A program made the position numbers and the translations under genes. The notes below the pieces were generated by a model. The model worked only from the letters and a program-made list of their open reading frames with translations, was not told where the DNA came from and did not search any database. From the NCBI GenBank assembly GCA_032988165.1, contig JANTQF010000065.1, positions 1-64,000 of the forward strand: a stretch of DNA of 64,000 nucleotides, in the 5' to 3' direction. This document shows, in pieces, positions 60,539 to 64,000 of this stretch (position 1 is the stretch's first letter; the number at the start of each line of letters is the position of its first letter). Origin of the DNA: Emmonsiellopsis sp. PD_33 (taxonomy: Eukaryota > Ascomycota > Eurotiomycetes > Onygenales > Ajellomycetaceae).

Positions 60539-62372
60539 AGCAGGATACCTTTTCTTTCCCTCGTACCATTTTCCTACCTTCTCGGTTGCTGCTTCGTGTA
60601 TATATCTTTTTCTTTTGTTTTGCAGCGGCGTGTATTATAGAAATCAAATTTTTTGTCTCATGGCCCGGTTAACAACAGTTCTTTTCTAATCTAGGTTATT
60701 TCATACGCATAATATGCCCGCTAGGACAAATAAAGAAGCACCCTCACACATGGCAGTTTTTCTCCTTTCGCTTTGTCTGCGCCATTCCGATTACACCAGC
60801 CTTATCTAGGAACTTGCGAAACAAATCCGCCAAATGGTCGAATCGGCGTTATCAGCAGTCCCGCCACGGCTTCAAAGAGGCAGCTTTGCTTCTCAGGCGT
60901 ACTTGTATGTAAGTGGGTGTCACAGATACCCGTTTGTGCTCATGGATGGGGAAACAAGCTTTTCGCTAAAGGCATAGCGAAGGCACCCTCGAAGCTTGAC
61001 GGTGTAATAAGAGGCCCATTCGCCAGTCGGATTCTCTGTCAACTCGGATAGCCCAGAGGAAGAGTGATGTAGGTAGTTTGTGATCTTGATGGTTGAGATT
61101 CAATTCCAGGTTTCTACCATGGTTTGGCATCCCGCCGAGGGCGGTTACAGGAAGAACCCGGGCCCGCAAAAAAGGTATCAGTTGCAGCAAAATGCAGGGT
61201 CGATATGCAGCCTACCGGCCTCAAAAACAAGGGGTAGCGGTCCTTGACCCTACTTCGGATGCAGAATCAACATCAAGTAATTTTTTGGCCATGAGTCGAT
61301 TCATGCATCATGCATGATTCAGGGTCAGGAACGGTACATTTTGCCAGATCTGACCTACCCCCACGGTGAAGAAGGCATAGAAAAATGGCCCATCCCAGGC
61401 TGTACACCTGGTTCAACCCTGGACGTCATGTGATAAATTTGCCCTAATAGAGTTCTCGCCAGCAACCTCCCGGTACAAGGGTGGATATCAAGGAAGCCCC
61501 TATATGCAATCGATCTTTAAACAGCCTCATGCTATCCCTATTTATCGATAGGTGTATGCCCTTTGGCCGGCCGATATCAGCGACCCAGACCAGTAAACCC
61601 TCCTTGGAATCAACGACAGACCTCACAATGATTAATGCAAACCAAAAGCTCCATAACGGCCCCATAATATTTCCCCGGATACACGCAAATCTATAAGGTT
61701 CTAGATGCTTATTATATTCGCGAGCCCGGCAGACGTGCGCACCCGCAAGCAAAAGTTGGGTCGGGCGACGGCTGACGTCATGAACTGGCGGCCCGTTACA
61801 TGTCATAGGGCATTCTTCGGGCCCATACTGTGTTCGCTGTCGCTGACCAACTTGATGGCGCTGCGGCAGGATTCAGAACCTGAAGGATTCATGCATGCGC
61901 TGGTGCTTGTTTGCTGGCCCGCGGGGTAAGTTAAGTCGTATTTTTGGGTCTCTGGGGAAGTCCACGTGACCACGACTATCCGCCCTTTCCGTCGGCCTGT
62001 CTGCCCTCTCTTCGTTATTCTCTGTTTGTCTCCATGATGTCCACCCTTAGACCGTCCTTGACGAGGGACAGCTGAGATACAGCCGCTCTGTTGACCTTCT
62101 TCTTTTGCTGCGGGCCTCGAGTCGAGCAGACGGTACATACTTCTCATATTCTCACCACAATATGTAACCCCCTCGTACACAACTTTCACTAACACACAAC
62201 CCGAGAATAGGTTTACCTACCTACTTGATGTGAAGTCGAAAGCAACTATGGTTGGCTTTACCTGGAAATGGCTATGGGGATGCCGTGACTCCACAACCAA
62301 GCAGCTGGAGGCGGCACAGATCTCGGGAGCAAACAGTATGCTCTGATATTGGCCTATTGAGCCTTTTCCAAG
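60539..62372. other. 1.8-kb gene-poor region
   Basis: Only short frames without recognisable content on either strand. A near-perfect 23-bp palindrome lies at 61298-61320. The first ~150 bp are T-rich and should be the AIM24 3' UTR. Confidence 0.45.
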
Positions 62373-62624
62373 ATGGCTGCAACCGTCCTGACGTTGTCCT
62401 TTTCAGGAACCCCATCGGAGCTTGCGGATACAGCTGCCAAACCAGCACGTTCTCCCTGCAAGTCCTGCCGGGAGCGAGGTGTCGAATGCGATAGCCACTA
62501 CCCACAGTGCTCACAGTGCTTCCAGGAGCAACTGCTTTGCTTCTATACTGCTGGGCCAAGGCGGAAAGGTCGCACCGTCAAACGGGCCTGCGTTGCCACA
62601 CAGTCAATGGTTACGGATACTTGA
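62373..62624 (+). CDS. Short orphan Zn(II)2Cys6 zinc-cluster ORF, 83 aa
   Basis: Residues 29-56 have the exact C-x2-C-x6-C-x6-C-x2-C-x6-C spacing of fungal binuclear zinc-cluster DNA-binding domains (PCKSCRERGVECDSHYPQC then SQCFQEQLLC). It is followed by a basic linker (GPRRKGRTVKRA) and a stop. Full-length zinc-cluster regulators are usually 500 or more residues with a central regulatory domain; none is visible downstream in any frame. It may be a 5' exon of a gene I could not assemble, a truncated relic, or a genuine small protein. Function and expression are unknown. Confidence 0.45.
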   Translation: MAATVLTLSFSGTPSELADTAAKPARSPCKSCRERGVECDSHYPQCSQCFQEQLLCFYTAGPRRKGRTVKRACVATQSMVTDT

Positions 62625-64000
62625 GTGGACGAGGATTCAATATGCTATGCATCTGTCGAATTTGGTATCCTTTATGGGTAGGGCTTGTCTTTATCACGAA
62701 GAACGATGATATGACGGTTAGTTTGGCTCTAAATCGTTCCTTTGATAGTTACTAACCAATTAAATCAGAAGAGCCCAAACGACCCGTGTCATTTTACCCT
62801 CATTTCTACACCAGTTTCGACCCAGGGACCCTGCCCACGATGATATTCCTCCGTTGACCGGCTCGAATACGTTCTAAGAATAGACGTTAATAGGAATAGA
62901 CTTGATGGAGTGCTTGAAACACCACGTACCTCGCGCCATGTGTTGAAGGGGCTATATACTGGTCTAAAAACTCGTCGGATAGCCGAAAGAACAGCTGCGC
63001 GTCCTAGTTGAAAGGGTTGTCGCAGTTTCCGTACTTGCAGAATCGGCAGGAGCAAAAGGAGCTTGAGGAGCAATAGTTTCTGTCAAATGGATTTAATAGA
63101 GTCCTGATAAAGGGCCAAATCTTTCAAGCCGTACCTATAATACCCATGCTCCTATGGGAGTCAGAGAACGCAAGACATGAAAGAGGCCATCAAACCATGA
63201 TGAATCACAAAAAAGTTTTTGAAAACACGCCCTCATAATCCAATATCCACGGACACGGGACAAGAGGGAGAACCCTTCACAACCTGCCGTGCTTTCCAAA
63301 TGGGAGCACCTTCGCCCTCGAAGGATTAGATGAATACATCCTATCCGATAGTACCACGCACATCGTCGAGCTTGAACATAGGTAGTGGACGTGCAAACCA
63401 ATCGATTACTCAACCTGTCAGCTTCCTATTCACCAATCGCAACAGATATCTCGCGTTGTGTAGATGTAATATAATAATAATATAATAACAAGAGCAGCAC
63501 GGATTAGTATTAAGATGCAAAACATACCATATCTCACCATAATTTGTAGAGTATATGAGTTGTTTACGTAGCAGTCATAACAACTCGACCGTCTCGCTAG
63601 ATCGTCCCCGGCCCCAGCCCACGCGGCCAGGAACCTTATGGAGGAAGCCTTTCCTTTTCGACTATTATTCGTCCTCTGTGAAGCGCGCCACGTTAGCAAT
63701 ATAAGGGGTGGGTAAGGTGGACACGGTGTGCGGTATGTATGGCGGTGGGGGGGGGGGGGTTGGGAATGGCATTGATACAGGGAGAAATCAGTGGATGTTC
63801 GCAGCGTCGCTTTTAAGGGGGGGATTGTTTTCTGGATTTCCTGTAATGGTTGCTTCGGAAGTTGCATGACTAGAGACTCGCTCCCCTCGTGGGCTGGAGG
63901 TCGAGCAGCTGTTCCGTACTCAGTCAAGGCTATGATGGTTATTTGAATGAAAGACATCGAGATGGTATCTCCACAAAATAAATAGTAGAGGAGAGGAGAT
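62625..64000. other. Gene-poor right end of window
   Basis: No supportable gene. A G homopolymer of about 13 lies at 63747-63759. A minus-strand frame at 63430-63957 is low-complexity and rejected. Confidence 0.45.

Overview
The window reads as nuclear DNA of a filamentous ascomycete. Genes are split by short introns of roughly 50-110 bp with GTATGT/GTAAGT donors, CTAAC/CTGAC branch sites and YAG acceptors. The protein set (Skn7, Tps1, Rad54, Vac14, Atm1, Aim24, Bud20, mitoferrin, ariadne-type ligase) is typical of Eurotiomycetes. Placement in the Onygenales is my inference from overall resemblance and is not proven here. Exon joins were made by hand; for every intact gene model except RAD54 the spliced length is a whole number of codons ending in one stop.

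Layout. 1-9.9 kb: SKN7 (minus) and a mitochondrial-type 1-Cys peroxiredoxin (plus) diverge from a 4.9 kb intergenic region. 10.5-18 kb: BolA-like protein (minus), NIF3-like protein (plus), an unrecognised 306-aa protein (plus), a tentative 101-aa protein (minus) and an ariadne-type RBR ubiquitin ligase (plus). 21.4-27.3 kb: mitoferrin and a Sap1/spastin-like AAA ATPase (both plus). 28.3-38.5 kb: a minus-strand run of mitochondrial ribosomal protein uS17m, trehalose-6-phosphate synthase, a LACTB2-like metallo-beta-lactamase protein and mitochondrial aconitase. 39.8-48.7 kb: Bud20-like zinc finger (plus), a mitochondrial carrier (minus), RAD54 (plus) and VAC14 (plus). 49.1-52.2 kb: an accessory patch holding a broken trypsin-like gene with an in-frame stop, a 172-bp element with perfect 35-bp inverted ends and a decayed Ty3/gypsy fragment. 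53.7-60.5 kb: a small fungal protein (minus), ATM1 (minus) and AIM24 (plus). 60.5-64 kb: gene-poor, with one orphan Zn(II)2Cys6 mini-ORF.

Functional links. Many products act in mitochondria (peroxiredoxin, mitoferrin, uS17m, aconitase, carrier, Atm1, Aim24, perhaps the BolA and LACTB2-like proteins). Iron and Fe-S handling is covered by mitoferrin (iron import), Atm1 (export of a sulfur/Fe-S precursor), a BolA protein and aconitase (Fe-S enzyme). Skn7, the peroxiredoxin and Tps1 belong to stress responses. These genes are scattered, not in one transcription unit, so co-location may be chance. I found no biosynthetic cluster, CRISPR array or convincing RNA gene. The most unusual material is the 49-52 kb accessory patch.
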